A stretch of DNA of 64,000 nt from Streptomyces abikoensis (GCF_014648775.1 NZ_BMRT01000003.1:310001-374000), one strand, 5' to 3'; counted from the stretch's first letter, positions 8,514 through 17,312 are shown. The notes: generated by a model from the letters alone, not told the origin. Numbers and translations: made by a program.

Positions 8514-9376
8514 CCTCACCCACGCGACGGGTGGCGCGCTGGCTCCCCCTCGCCCCGGCCACCACCCTCCTGATCCTCTTCCTGGCGGGCCCGGTCGCGT
8601 ACTGCGTGTGGCTCGCCTTCACCGACACCCAGCTGACGGGCCAGGCCACCGCGTCCTTCGTCGGACTGGCCAACTTCCGCCGGGCGTTCGGGGATCCGGA
8701 CTTCCTCAACGCGGTGGTGCTGACACTGGTCTTCACCGTGGTTTCCTCCCTTCTCGGGCAGAACTCGCTGGGATTCGCGCTGGCCGCTCTGATGCGGCAT
8801 GCGTCGAAGGCCGTCCGGACGGCGACGGGCACGGTCGTGGTCGCGGCCTGGGTCGTGCCGGAGATCGTCGCGGGTTTCCTGCTGTACACGTTCTTCAACC
8901 GGCGCGGCACGCTCAACGCGGTGCTGGAACTGCTCCATCTCCCGCAGCAGAACTGGCTGTTCACACTGCCGATCCTGGCGGTGTCGTTCGCGAACGTCTG
9001 GCGCGGCACGGCGTTCTCGATGCTGGTCTACTCGGCGGCGCTGGCGGAGATCCCGCAGGACGTGACGGAGGCGGCGGAGGTCGACGGCGCGCGCGGCCTC
9101 CGCCGCCTCTGGCACATCACCCTGCCGCTGCTGCGGCGCTCGATCGGCACGAACCTCATGCTCAACACCTTGCAGACGCTGTCGGTGTTCGGCCTGATCT
9201 GGGCGATGACGCGCGGCGGCCCGGGGAACCGCAGCCAGACGCTGCCGGTGTTCATGTACGACCAGGCGTTCCTGAAGTCGCTGATCGGCTACGGCACGGC
9301 GGTGGCGCTGTTGCTGCTGGTGGTGGGGGCGTTGTTCGCGACGGTGTACGTGCGGCTGCTGCGGGAGGACGTCTAG
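8510..9376 (+). CDS. carbohydrate ABC transporter permease, MalF/UgpA type
   Basis: This 288-residue membrane protein has six predicted helices. The first (residues about 14-36) lies in LAPATTLLILFLAGPVAYCVWLAF. The cytoplasmic EAA loop that contacts the ATPase is EAAEVDGARGLRRLWHITLPLL. The start overlaps the binding-protein stop (ATGA), so the two are coupled. The partner permease, normally the next gene, is instead at 12887, beyond a hairpin and five unrelated genes. Confidence 0.9.
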   Translation: MTSPTRRVARWLPLAPATTLLILFLAGPVAYCVWLAFTDTQLTGQATASFVGLANFRRAFGDPDFLNAVVLTLVFTVVSSLLGQNSLGFALAALMRHASKAVRTATGTVVVAAWVVPEIVAGFLLYTFFNRRGTLNAVLELLHLPQQNWLFTLPILAVSFANVWRGTAFSMLVYSAALAEIPQDVTEAAEVDGARGLRRLWHITLPLLRRSIGTNLMLNTLQTLSVFGLIWAMTRGGPGNRSQTLPVFMYDQAFLKSLIGYGTAVALLLLVVGALFATVYVRLLREDV

Positions 9377-9451
9377 GCCGTCCGGCGGATCACGCAGTGC
9401 CCCGTAAGGGGCGCCGTGGTGGCGCGGGACGAAGATCCGCCGGACACGGCC
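9376..9451 (+). terminator. inverted repeat after the first sugar permease
   Basis: TCCGGCGGATC (9381-9391) pairs perfectly with GATCCGCCGGA (9434-9444); outside it GGCCG (9376-9380) pairs with CGGCC (9447-9451). A small internal CCCC-GTAA-GGGG hairpin adds stability. It starts at the permease stop codon and would separate this gene from anything downstream. It also faces the convergent gene ending at 9459. Confidence 0.65.
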
Positions 9452-9458
9452 CAGCGGC

Positions 9459-9926
9459 CTAGGGGCCGTCGTAGTAGCGCTCGTCGGCGACGAGGACAGA
9501 GGTGAAGCACACGGGCAGGCCGTCACGCTCGCGCGGGACCTCCTGCGAGGTCATCCGCGTGAACCCCAGGGTCACGCCGGGTATGCGGCAGTACTCCTCG
9601 TCGGGGTCCTCGACCGTCCAGCCCCGGGCGGCCGCGCGGCGCAGCACGTGGCGGGCGGGGGTGGTGAAGACGTCGTCGCCGTCGAGGAGGACGCGCGTGC
9701 TCGATGTACGGCCCTCGCCCGGCCACCACAGCTCGAGGGCCGTGACCCGGTCCCGCTTCTCCAGCAGCACCTGGAAGCCGATGCCGTCCAGGCTCGTGGA
9801 GATGAGCCCCTCGCGGGCGGTCCGCGGCGCCCCGAAGGTCTGGGTGACGGCGGCGAGGGCCTCGGCGTAGGTCATGCCGAGCCGCACGGGCGCGACGCCG
9901 TGCGGCGGGTCGAGTACGAGATCCAT
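9459..9926 (-). CDS. conserved hypothetical protein, 155 aa
   Basis: Not recognised. It is a soluble 155-residue protein with no signal or membrane helix. It opens with MDLVLDPPHGVAPVRLGMTYAEAL, continues with a beta-rich middle (GIGFQVLLEKRDRVTALELWWPG) and a second half containing VLLDGDDVFTTPARHVLRRAAARGWTVED. The start at ATG 9926 is chosen because the frame farther upstream is antisense to the VOC gene. It lies between the halves of the split sugar importer, on the opposite strand and 68 bp from the VOC gene, which it may follow in a short operon. Confidence 0.7.
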   Translation of the reverse strand: MDLVLDPPHGVAPVRLGMTYAEALAAVTQTFGAPRTAREGLISTSLDGIGFQVLLEKRDRVTALELWWPGEGRTSSTRVLLDGDDVFTTPARHVLRRAAARGWTVEDPDEEYCRIPGVTLGFTRMTSQEVPRERDGLPVCFTSVLVADERYYDGP

Positions 9927-9994
9927 GAGGGGGAAGAATACTGTCCTGACCTGGCCTGACCCGCCCTGACCAGCGCGGACGTCATGCCGCGGGG

Positions 9995-10786
9995 CTAGGC
10001 CGCCACCTGGATCGGCGGGTTCGGCTTGATGACGGCGTAGGGCGCCCCGAAGGGGTCCGCGAGCCAGGCCATGCGGCCGACGTCGGGGACGTCGGAGGCG
10101 GGCATCAGCACCGACCCGCCGGCGCCCTGGGTGTTGGTGACGACCTCGTCGACGTCGGTCACCGAGAAGTACGGGATCCAGCGGGGGACCTCCGACTCGT
10201 CCCGCAGGGGGACGACGCCACCGAAGGAGGCGTCCTGCTGGTCGCCCTCCGCCGTGGAGAGGACCGTGTACGTCATGCCGGGGACCTTCATGTCCTCGGA
10301 GCGCCAGCCGAAGATGCCCCGGTAGAAGGCCTTGGCGGCGGTGGGGTCGCCGGTGTGGAGCTCCGCCCAGCACAGGGCGCCCTCGTCGGACGCCTTCTCC
10401 AGGCCGGCGACGGCCGCGGGCTGCCAGACGGCGAACTCCGCGCCGCCCGGGTCGGTGAAACAGGCCATCCGCCCGGCCTCCATCACGTCGAACGGCGCCA
10501 CGCGGACCGTGCCCCCGCCCTGCTCGACGGCCTTGGCCGTGGCCTCGGCGTCGGGCGTCCGGAAGTAGACCGTCCACGCGGAGCTCGCGCCCTCGTCGGT
10601 GAGGGGGCCGAGGGCGGCGACGGTGCTGCCGCCGAGCTTGAAGAAGCCGTACCCGCCGGCCTCGGGGCCGGCCGACTCGTAGGACCAGTCGAAGACCCGG
10701 CCGTAGTAGGCGGCGGCCGCGTCCGTATCGGGGCTGCCGAGGTCGAGCCAGTTGGGGGCGCCGGTGACAAAGTTCGTGGTGAGCAT
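9995..10786 (-). CDS. two-domain VOC (glyoxalase/bleomycin-resistance) family protein
   Basis: This 263-residue protein consists of two tandem VOC modules (about residues 8-125 and 135-258). Both begin with a short-distance-metal-type strand and contain DTDAAAAYYGRVFDW or DPTAAKAFYRGIFGW, then GGYGFFKLGG or TYTVLSTAEG, and end with the DPGGAEFAVWQP or DPFGAPYAVIKP strand. This two-domain form is common in actinobacteria and is often annotated as a hydroxylase-like or 27 kDa antigen-type protein; enzymatic function is generally unproven. It starts at ATG 10786 with GAAGGAG upstream, the last of several SD-like repeats. Confidence 0.88.
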   Translation of the reverse strand: MLTTNFVTGAPNWLDLGSPDTDAAAAYYGRVFDWSYESAGPEAGGYGFFKLGGSTVAALGPLTDEGASSAWTVYFRTPDAEATAKAVEQGGGTVRVAPFDVMEAGRMACFTDPGGAEFAVWQPAAVAGLEKASDEGALCWAELHTGDPTAAKAFYRGIFGWRSEDMKVPGMTYTVLSTAEGDQQDASFGGVVPLRDESEVPRWIPYFSVTDVDEVVTNTQGAGGSVLMPASDVPDVGRMAWLADPFGAPYAVIKPNPPIQVAA

Positions 10787-10796
10787 GGTGGCGTGC

Positions 10797-10840
10797 TCCT
10801 TCGGGACTTCCTTCGGGAGTTCCTTCTGGACTCCGGGAGA
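10797..10840 (-). repeat. tandem SD-like 12-nt repeats in the VOC gene leader
   Basis: On the plus strand TCCTTCGGGACT, TCCTTCGGGAGT and TCCTTCTGGACT follow one another, with a fourth degenerate CCGGGA unit. On the transcript these become repeated GAAGGA motifs, each resembling a ribosome-binding site. Only the copy nearest the start (about 9 nt from ATG 10786) is well placed. Confidence 0.6.
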
Positions 10841-11051
10841 CCTCCACCGGGTTTCCCCGGCCGGATTTCAGTCTCGCACCGGCCACTGACACGCGCCCGG
10901 GGAGCGGCGGGGGCGCGCCCCACCCGGACGTCACCCGGACGTCACCCGAACGGAGCAGCCCTCCGATGGCCGGGCGGCGCGGCGAGGGAGAGGATGGAGG
11001 TGCCGGGCGCACCGGCCGGTCGTGCCCGGAGCGACGAAGGGAGTTTCGGTC

Positions 11052-11501
11052 ATGGCCCGTACCACCGGCGGACGACCGCTCACCTGCCGCGACATCATGC
11101 ACGAGGGTGTGCGGTGCATCGGGGCGCACGAGTCCCTCTTCGAGGCCGCGAAGCTGATGCGCGAGCTGAACGTGGGCTCGCTGCCGATCTGCGGCGACGA
11201 CAACCGGCTCAAGGGCCTGGTCACCGACCGCGACATCGTCGTGGAGTGCGTGGCCACCGGGCGCGATCCGGCGTCCGTGGAGGCCGGGTCGCTGGGCGGC
11301 GCGCTGCACTGGGTCGCGGCGGACGCGGACGCGACCGAGGCGCTGGAGACCATGGAGATCCACCGGATCAAACGGCTCCCGGTGATCGACGTGGCGGACG
11401 GCCACCGTCTGATCGGCATGATCAGCGAGTCGGAGCTCGCCAAGAACCTCACGGACGAGCAGATCGCGGAGTTCGCTGGACGGGTCTTCGCGGCCCCCTG
11501 A
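11052..11501 (+). CDS. CBS-domain pair protein
   Basis: This protein has 149 residues from ATG 11052, preceded by GAAGGGAG; an upstream in-frame ATG at 11022 lacks a site. It consists of essentially two CBS motifs (about residues 12-70 and 80-140): LTCRDIMHEGVRCI, SLPICGDDNRLKGLVTDRDIV, then ALETMEIHRIKRLPVIDV and HRLIGMISESELAKNL. Stand-alone CBS pairs bind adenine nucleotides and regulate partners or sense energy state. The partner is unknown. A paralogue follows 19 bp downstream in the same operon, and both carry the DIMHEG opening. Confidence 0.88.
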   Translation: MARTTGGRPLTCRDIMHEGVRCIGAHESLFEAAKLMRELNVGSLPICGDDNRLKGLVTDRDIVVECVATGRDPASVEAGSLGGALHWVAADADATEALETMEIHRIKRLPVIDVADGHRLIGMISESELAKNLTDEQIAEFAGRVFAAP

Positions 11502-11520
11502 CGACTGGAGGCTGGTCATC

Positions 11521-11943
11521 ATGACCAGAGCCAAGGACATCATGCACGAGGGCGCCCAGTGGATCACGCGTGACGAAACGCTGACCCGGGCCGCCCAGGT
11601 GATGCAGATGCTCGACGTGGGCGCCCTGCCCGTCAGCGACGACAACGGGCGGATGTGCGGCATCATCACCGACCGGGACATCGTGGTGAAGTGCCTCGCC
11701 CGGGGAGGAAACCCGGACAGGGCCACGGCGGGCGACCTCTGCGAGGGGACACCACGGTGGATCGACGCGAACGCGGATGTGGAGGACGTGCTGCACGAGA
11801 TGGAGAGCCACAAGATCCGCCGGCTGCCGGTCATCGAGAACAAGCGGCTGGTCGGCATGATCAGCGAGGCGGACGTGGCCCGGCACCTGCCGGACAACCA
11901 GGTCGCCGAGTTCGCGGGGATGATCTACTCGACGGCGAAGTGA
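11521..11943 (+). CDS. CBS-domain pair protein (paralogue of the preceding gene)
   Basis: This 140-residue protein has two CBS motifs: RAKDIMHEGAQWI with ALPVSDDNGRMCGIITDRDIVVKCLARGG, and VLHEMESHKIRRLPVIENKRLVGMISEADVARHLPD. It closely resembles the 149-residue gene 19 bp upstream, including the final QVAEFAGMIY/QIAEFAGRVF element, so it probably arose by tandem duplication. AGGCTGGTCATC precedes the ATG, a weak ribosome site that suggests coupling to the upstream gene. The two may form a heteromeric CBS assembly (inference). Confidence 0.88.
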   Translation: MTRAKDIMHEGAQWITRDETLTRAAQVMQMLDVGALPVSDDNGRMCGIITDRDIVVKCLARGGNPDRATAGDLCEGTPRWIDANADVEDVLHEMESHKIRRLPVIENKRLVGMISEADVARHLPDNQVAEFAGMIYSTAK

Positions 11944-12039
11944 GCGTTCCCCGTTCCCCGTTCACCGTTGTCGGCCGGACGGCGACTGCTCTCCGGCTAC
12001 TCTCTGGGCAGCGGTGACGGCACGTCCTAGCCTTGGTCC

Positions 12040-12786
12040 ATGAGTCGCGAACCGGCCCTGGATGGGCAGCGGCGGCGCCTGCGGCTGGGCCGGATATGCG
12101 CGTTGTCCGGGGCGGTCGTCTCCTGTGGCGCGCTCGCGGTGGGCACGTGGGCGGATCCGGACGCCTCTCCGGAAGCTCCCGCGTGGGTCGCGGGGCTGGC
12201 CGTGGGAGCGGGAACGGCGGCCTTGCTGCTGGAACGCTCCTTACCGCGGCCTGCCAGGCCGCCCGCCGCGCCGCCGGCACCCCCGAGGGGGTTGCCCCGC
12301 GGGCCGTCACCGACACCGGCGCCGCGGCCCGCGCCCGCGCGCCGCTCCCGTGCGGTGCCGCTGACCGCGATGCTGTCCGCGGCGACGCTGCTGACCGCGG
12401 TCTGGCTGGCCTTGACCTTCCGCAACGGCACAGGTGCCGGGACGCAGACTCCCGCGCCCCCGACGTTCGGCGCCCCCGCGACGAAGGCGCCCCTTCCGGA
12501 CCGCACCGGCCCGCCACCGGGCGCCACTCCGCCGGACGCCACGGGCACCTCTTCGCCGAGCCCCACTCCGATCATGCCCGCACAGCCCGTTCCGCCGGCC
12601 GCCGCTTACCCCACTCCCAAGGACGACGGCGCGGATCCGGCGGCGCTGATCACCGCCATGGGCGGTCTTCTGACAGCGGTCAGCGGCTGTGTCACGGCCG
12701 CCGCCGCGCTGATGCAGGCCCGCACGACGGCGCGGCAGACCGCTCCCGGGACGCCGGGGACGCCGCCGGAGCCGCCGTCCTCGTAG
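12040..12786 (+). CDS. hypothetical membrane protein, Pro/Thr-rich
   Basis: This 248-residue protein is not recognised. Two N-terminal hydrophobic segments (about residues 20-42 and 48-62) precede a proline-rich stretch. A third helix lies near residues 108-126 (AVPLTAMLSAATLLTAVWLALTF in pieces). A roughly 70-residue Pro/Thr/Ala-rich linker leads to a C-terminal hydrophobic segment ITAMGGLLTAVSGCVTAAAALM. No ribosome site is evident before ATG 12040. Coding use matches neighbours (GC at third positions). It lies between the CBS pair and the second sugar permease. Confidence 0.6.
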   Translation: MSREPALDGQRRRLRLGRICALSGAVVSCGALAVGTWADPDASPEAPAWVAGLAVGAGTAALLLERSLPRPARPPAAPPAPPRGLPRGPSPTPAPRPAPARRSRAVPLTAMLSAATLLTAVWLALTFRNGTGAGTQTPAPPTFGAPATKAPLPDRTGPPPGATPPDATGTSSPSPTPIMPAQPVPPAAAYPTPKDDGADPAALITAMGGLLTAVSGCVTAAAALMQARTTARQTAPGTPGTPPEPPSS

Positions 12787-12847
12787 CCCCGGGGGCGGGC
12801 ACGCCCTCTGCTGCCCGGCCCGTGCGCGCGCTACGCTCCGAGCGGCT

Positions 12848-12871
12848 GACGCGCGCGGAGCCGCGCGCGTC
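12848..12871. repeat. perfect hairpin just upstream of the second sugar permease
   Basis: The arms GACGCGCGCGG (12848-12858) and CCGCGCGCGTC (12861-12871) flank AG, 16 bp before the ATG at 12887. The GGAGG ribosome site at 12877-12881 stays outside the stem. It may terminate transcription from upstream or influence translation of the permease. Confidence 0.5.
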
Positions 12872-12886
12872 GCGCACGGAGGTGCC

Positions 12887-13720
12887 ATGCGCCCGTCCAC
12901 CCGCCGCTTCCGTCACCGTCTGGCCTCCGACGCGGCGCTGCTCGTGCTGCTGGCGGCCTTCGCCGCCCCGCTCGTCTGGCTGCTGCTGGCCTCCGTCGAC
13001 GCCGAGGCCGGGCTGCGGGTGCGGATGCCGACCGGGCCGACGGCGGAGAACTTCTCCGCCGTCCTCACCGACGAGATCACCTTCACGCCCATGCTCAACA
13101 GCCTGCTGCTGTGCGGCGGGGCGACCCTGATCACGATCGTGTGCGCCGCGCTCGCCGCGTACCCGCTCTCGCGCCACCGCTCGCGCTTCACCAGGCCCTA
13201 TCTGCTCGGCGTGCTCTTCGCGACGTGCCTGCCGATCACGGCGGTCATGGTGCCGGTGTACGGGCTGTTCGTCCGGATCGACCTCATCGACACGATCCAG
13301 GGCACCGCGTTCTTCCTCGCGACCGCGCAACTCCCCTTCGCGATCTGGCTGATGAAGAACTTCATGGACGGCGTGCCGGTCGTCCTGGAAGAAGCGGCGT
13401 GGACGGACGGCGCGGGCCGCCTCCAGACGCTCGTGCGCGTCATCCTGCCGCTGATGGGCCCGGGCCTCGCGGTCGTCACCATCTACTGCTTCATCATGAT
13501 GTGGGGCAACTTCTTCGTCCCCTTCATGCTGCTGCTCACCCCGGACCAGCTGCCCGCGTCCGTCAGCATCTTCACGTTCTTCGGGAACCACGGCCAGGTG
13601 GCCTACGGCCAGCTCGCGGCCTTCTCGATCCTCTACTCGACGCCCGTCGTCCTGCTGTACGCCCTCATCGCCCGCCGCCTGGGCGGCGGCTTCGCGCTGG
13701 GCGGGGCGGTGAAGGGATGA
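12887..13720 (+). CDS. carbohydrate ABC transporter permease, MalG/UgpE type
   Basis: This 277-residue six-helix permease has the CUT1 EAA loop EEAAWTDGAGRLQTLVRVILPLM and the MalG-type late loop LPASVSIFTFFG. It starts at ATG 12887 with GGAGGTGCC upstream. It is the natural partner of the MalF-type permease at 8510-9376, because CUT1 importers need one of each and no other permease is present. It is separated from that gene by 3.5 kb of unrelated genes, two on the opposite strand. It would use a shared ATPase such as MsiK. Confidence 0.9.
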   Translation: MRPSTRRFRHRLASDAALLVLLAAFAAPLVWLLLASVDAEAGLRVRMPTGPTAENFSAVLTDEITFTPMLNSLLLCGGATLITIVCAALAAYPLSRHRSRFTRPYLLGVLFATCLPITAVMVPVYGLFVRIDLIDTIQGTAFFLATAQLPFAIWLMKNFMDGVPVVLEEAAWTDGAGRLQTLVRVILPLMGPGLAVVTIYCFIMMWGNFFVPFMLLLTPDQLPASVSIFTFFGNHGQVAYGQLAAFSILYSTPVVLLYALIARRLGGGFALGGAVKG

Positions 13721-13898
13721 GGTCGTCCCACCCGTCCCCGGGATGACGCCGTCCGTCTGAAGTACTACGCGTCCGTGCCCCCGCGGGACCCGAGACCGAC
13801 ACCGCATTCCGGTCGTTGGGCTGACGTTTCGCGGACGGGGCGCGCCAAGAATTGGAGGTGCTGATTCCCCCTTTACCCCACCCCTCCGGAGGAGACCC

Positions 13899-14684
13899 GT
13901 GTCCCACACGGCCGCTTACGCCGTCCCCCGCTCGCCCGCCGGCGGTGCCGTCGCCGCCCGTGCCACCGGGCTGAGCAAGGTCTACGGGCAGGGCGAGACC
14001 CGGGTGGCCGCCCTGGACTCGGTGTCCGTGGAGTTCCGGCGTGCCGAGTTCACCGCGATCATGGGGCCGTCCGGTTCCGGGAAGTCGACGCTGATGCACT
14101 GCATGGCGGGCCTGGACTCCATCTCCTCGGGCTCCGCCCGGATCGGGGACGTCGAGCTCGGCTCGCTCGGGGACCGGCAGCTCACCCGGCTGCGCCGGGA
14201 CCGCGTGGGCTTCGTCTTCCAGGCGTTCAACCTGCTGCCCACGCTCTCCGCGCTGGAGAACATCACGCTGCCGCTGGACATCGCGGGCCGCCAGGCCGAT
14301 CCCGAGTGGCTCCAGCGGATCGTCACCACGCTGGGCCTGTCCGGGCGGCTCGCGCACCGGCCGAGCCAGTTGTCCGGTGGGCAGCAGCAGCGCGTGGCCG
14401 TGGCACGGGCGCTGACCGCCAAGCCCGAGATCGTCTTCGCCGACGAGCCCACCGGCAATCTCGACTCCCGCTCCGGCGCCGAGCTGCTGGGCTTCCTGCG
14501 CGAGTCCGTCCAGGCGCTCCGGCAGACGATCGTCATGGTCACCCACGACCCCGTCGCCGCCTCCTACGCGGACCGCGTGGTCTTCCTGGCCGACGGGCGG
14601 ATCGTCGACGAGATCCACGCGCCCACCGCCGATGCCGTCCTCGACCGGATGAAGGCGTTCGACGCCAAGGGCCGTACCAACTGA
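13899..14684 (+). CDS. MacB/LolD-type ABC transporter ATP-binding protein
   Basis: This 261-residue ATPase starts at GTG 13899 after CCGGAGGAGACCC. Walker A is GPSGSGKST (about residues 54-62), the Q-loop is FVFQAFNLLPTLSALENI, the signature is LSGGQQQRVAVARAL, Walker B is IVFADEPTGNLDS and the H-loop is MVTHDP. The FQxFNLLP pattern places it with the LolD/MacB/FtsE clade that drives mechanotransmission rather than import. It is followed after 34 bp by the FtsX-like permease, with which it forms a complete exporter-type system. Confidence 0.93.
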   Translation: MSHTAAYAVPRSPAGGAVAARATGLSKVYGQGETRVAALDSVSVEFRRAEFTAIMGPSGSGKSTLMHCMAGLDSISSGSARIGDVELGSLGDRQLTRLRRDRVGFVFQAFNLLPTLSALENITLPLDIAGRQADPEWLQRIVTTLGLSGRLAHRPSQLSGGQQQRVAVARALTAKPEIVFADEPTGNLDSRSGAELLGFLRESVQALRQTIVMVTHDPVAASYADRVVFLADGRIVDEIHAPTADAVLDRMKAFDAKGRTN

Positions 14685-14718
14685 TCATCGCCGGATCCGA
14701 ACCCCAGGACTGAACCCC

Positions 14719-17256
14719 ATGTTCCGTACCGCCCTGCGCAATCTCCTCGCGCACAAGACCCGGCTGATGATGACCGCCCTCGCGGTCCTCCTCGGCACCG
14801 CCTTCGTCTCCGGCACCCTCGTCTTCAGCGACTCCGTCGGCGGCGCCTACCGCGACCGGCTGTCCAAGAGCCTCGACGACGTCGCCGTCTCCGTGACGAC
14901 GGGCGGCCCCAGCACCGACCCGAAGGAGCAGGCCACCGCCCTCGATGACGCGATGGTGAAGCGGATAGCCGCCCTGCCGGGCGTGGCCTCCGTGCGGCCG
15001 TCCGTCAGCGGCATGCCGATGATCGCCGACCGCCACGGCGACCCCGTCGGCGGCGACTGGGGCAGCGACGGCGACAACTACGTCCCCGGCAAGGACGGCA
15101 AGGACAGCCGCTACCCGCTCGTCAAGGGCCGCGGCCCCGCCGCCGAGGGTGAGATCGCCCTGGACGCGAAGACCGCCGCCAAGGCCGGCGTCACGCTCGG
15201 CGGCACCGTGCGGCTGGCCGTCGACGGCCCGGTCATCGACAAGAAGCTCGTGGGCATCGTCAAGACCGACAATCCCCGCGTGAGCGCGGGCGCCGGCCTG
15301 GCCCTCTTCGACACCGCGACCGCGCAGAAACTCTTCGGCAAGCCCGGCGAGTTCACCGAGCTCGCCGTCTCCGCGACCCCCGGCACCGACCAGACCGCGC
15401 TCACCGCCAAGGTCCGCGCGACCCTGCCGAAGACCTTCGAGGCCCGCAGCGGCCAGGAACTCGCCGCCACCCAGGCGAAGATGATCGACGAGCAGACGAG
15501 CTCGATCCGCAAGACCCTGCTGATCTTCGCGGGCATCTCCCTCTTCGTCGGCGTCTTCATCATCGCCAACACCTTCACCATGCTGATCGCCCAGCGCACC
15601 CGTGAGATCGCGCTGCTGCGCGCCGTGGGCGCCTCCCGCCGCCAGGTGGTGCGTTCGGTGCTGATCGAGGCCGGGCTGCTGGGCCTGATCGCCTCCGCCC
15701 TGGGCTTCGTCCTCGGCATCGGCGTCGCCACCGGCCTCCACCCCGTGCTCAACGGGACCGGCGCGAGCCTGCCCGACGGGCCGCTGGTCATCACGCCCTC
15801 GGCCGTGCTGTCCGCCCTCGGGGTGGGCGTCGTGGTGACCGTGCTCGCCGCGTGGCTGCCGTCCCGCAAGGCCGCGCGGATCGCCCCCGTCGAGGCACTC
15901 GCCTCCGTCGAGGCGGCACCCGCCCCCCGGAGCCTCGTGCTGCGCAACTCCCTCGGCGCGGCGCTCACCGCCCTGGGCGTGGGAGTCATGCTGTACGTCA
16001 CGAGGTTCAAGGACAGCGGCGGTATCAACTACGCGATGGCGGGCTCGGCGCTCACCCTCGCCGGCCTGATCGTCCTGGCCCCGCTGCTGTCCCGCCCGCT
16101 GGTGCGGCTCTTCGGCCGCCTCGCGATCCGGCTCCACGGCGTCAGCGGCAAGCTCGCCCGGGAGAACGCCCTGCGCAACCCGCGCCGCACCGCCGCCACC
16201 GCCTCCGCGCTGATGATCGGCCTCACCCTGATCACCGGCCTGACCGTGGGCGCCGTCTCGGCGGACCGGGGCATGTCCACGATGGGCGCCCCGGACATGA
16301 CGGCCGACTACAAGGTCAGTTCCACCAGCTACCTCGGCCTCTCCCCCGAGATCGCCAGGACGCTCGCCGGGCAGCCCGGCGTCGCGGCGGCCGTGCCGCT
16401 GCGGTCGGCCGGCTTCCAGACGGACACGAGCCCGGGGTCGGTCACGGCGACGGACGTCCGGGCCCTCGGCAAGGTTCTCGACGTAACGGTCACCGGCGGC
16501 TCGCTCGCCGACGTACGCGGCACGACCGCCGTCGCCGTGTCGGACAAGTTCGCGAAGGAACACCGCCTGACGGTGGGATCCACGCTGCCGATGGCGTTCT
16601 ACGACGGCAAGAAGGCCACCCCGCGCGTCGTGGCCGTCTACAAGGACACCGACATCCTGTCCTCCGTCCTCGCCGCCCCCGCCCTCGTCGACCCCCACCA
16701 GGAGAAGGTGCGCGACTCCCAGGTGCTGGTCAAGGCCGCCCCGGGCAAGGCGGGGGACCTCGCCGAGAAGATCAAGGAGACGCTCGGCAAGAACCCCTTG
16801 ATCAAGGTCCAGAGCCAGGACGACCTGCGCCGCCACGAGGCCGGGAGCATCGACGACATCCTCTACCTGATGTACGGGCTGCTGGGCATGGCCGTCGTCA
16901 TCGCCGTCGTCGGCGTCGTCAACACCCTGGCCATGTCGGTCTTCGAGCGGACCCGGGAGATCGGGATGCTGCGCGCGATCGGCCTGGACCGGCGCGAGGT
17001 CAAGCGGATGGTCCGGCTGGAGTCCGTGATGATCGCGATGTTCGGCGCGGTGCTGGGCGTCGGGGCCGGGGTGTTCCTCGCCTGGTCGACGGGCCACCTG
17101 CTGCGCTCGTCCTTCCCGCAGTACGAGATGGTCGTGCCGTGGGGCCGCATCGCGGTGTTCCTGCTGCTGGCCCTCGCGGTCGGCGTGCTGGCCGCGGTCT
17201 GGCCGGCCCGCCGGGCGGCGAAGCTCGACACGCTGGAGGCCATCGGGGCGCAGTGA
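14719..17256 (+). CDS. FtsX/MacB-type ABC permease
   Basis: This 845-residue protein has an N-terminal helix (about residues 16-38) and a large extracytoplasmic MacB-type domain. A first FtsX domain follows with three helices (about 270-385), ending near LPSRKAARIAPVEAL. Two central helices (about 415-465) precede a second extracytoplasmic domain and a second FtsX domain (about 715-840) ending WPARRAAKLDTLEAIGAQ. This duplicated architecture is the common actinobacterial form that works with a LolD-like ATPase. Roles suggested for relatives include lipoprotein or peptide release and antimicrobial-peptide resistance. The substrate is unknown here. Confidence 0.92.
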   Translation: MFRTALRNLLAHKTRLMMTALAVLLGTAFVSGTLVFSDSVGGAYRDRLSKSLDDVAVSVTTGGPSTDPKEQATALDDAMVKRIAALPGVASVRPSVSGMPMIADRHGDPVGGDWGSDGDNYVPGKDGKDSRYPLVKGRGPAAEGEIALDAKTAAKAGVTLGGTVRLAVDGPVIDKKLVGIVKTDNPRVSAGAGLALFDTATAQKLFGKPGEFTELAVSATPGTDQTALTAKVRATLPKTFEARSGQELAATQAKMIDEQTSSIRKTLLIFAGISLFVGVFIIANTFTMLIAQRTREIALLRAVGASRRQVVRSVLIEAGLLGLIASALGFVLGIGVATGLHPVLNGTGASLPDGPLVITPSAVLSALGVGVVVTVLAAWLPSRKAARIAPVEALASVEAAPAPRSLVLRNSLGAALTALGVGVMLYVTRFKDSGGINYAMAGSALTLAGLIVLAPLLSRPLVRLFGRLAIRLHGVSGKLARENALRNPRRTAATASALMIGLTLITGLTVGAVSADRGMSTMGAPDMTADYKVSSTSYLGLSPEIARTLAGQPGVAAAVPLRSAGFQTDTSPGSVTATDVRALGKVLDVTVTGGSLADVRGTTAVAVSDKFAKEHRLTVGSTLPMAFYDGKKATPRVVAVYKDTDILSSVLAAPALVDPHQEKVRDSQVLVKAAPGKAGDLAEKIKETLGKNPLIKVQSQDDLRRHEAGSIDDILYLMYGLLGMAVVIAVVGVVNTLAMSVFERTREIGMLRAIGLDRREVKRMVRLESVMIAMFGAVLGVGAGVFLAWSTGHLLRSSFPQYEMVVPWGRIAVFLLLALAVGVLAAVWPARRAAKLDTLEAIGAQ

Positions 17257-17275
17257 GCCCCGGGACCCCACGACC

Positions 17276-17312
17276 GAGGGCCCCCTTCCGACCTGGTCGG
17301 AAGGGGGCCCTC
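17276..17312 (+). terminator. strong hairpin terminator of the MacB-like ABC operon
   Basis: A perfect 18-bp inverted repeat around a central T runs from 17276 to 17312, 20 bp after the permease stop. Its outer part is GAGGGCCCCC and its inner part is CCGACC-T-GGTCGG. It is one of the longest perfect stems in the window. Confidence 0.85.
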
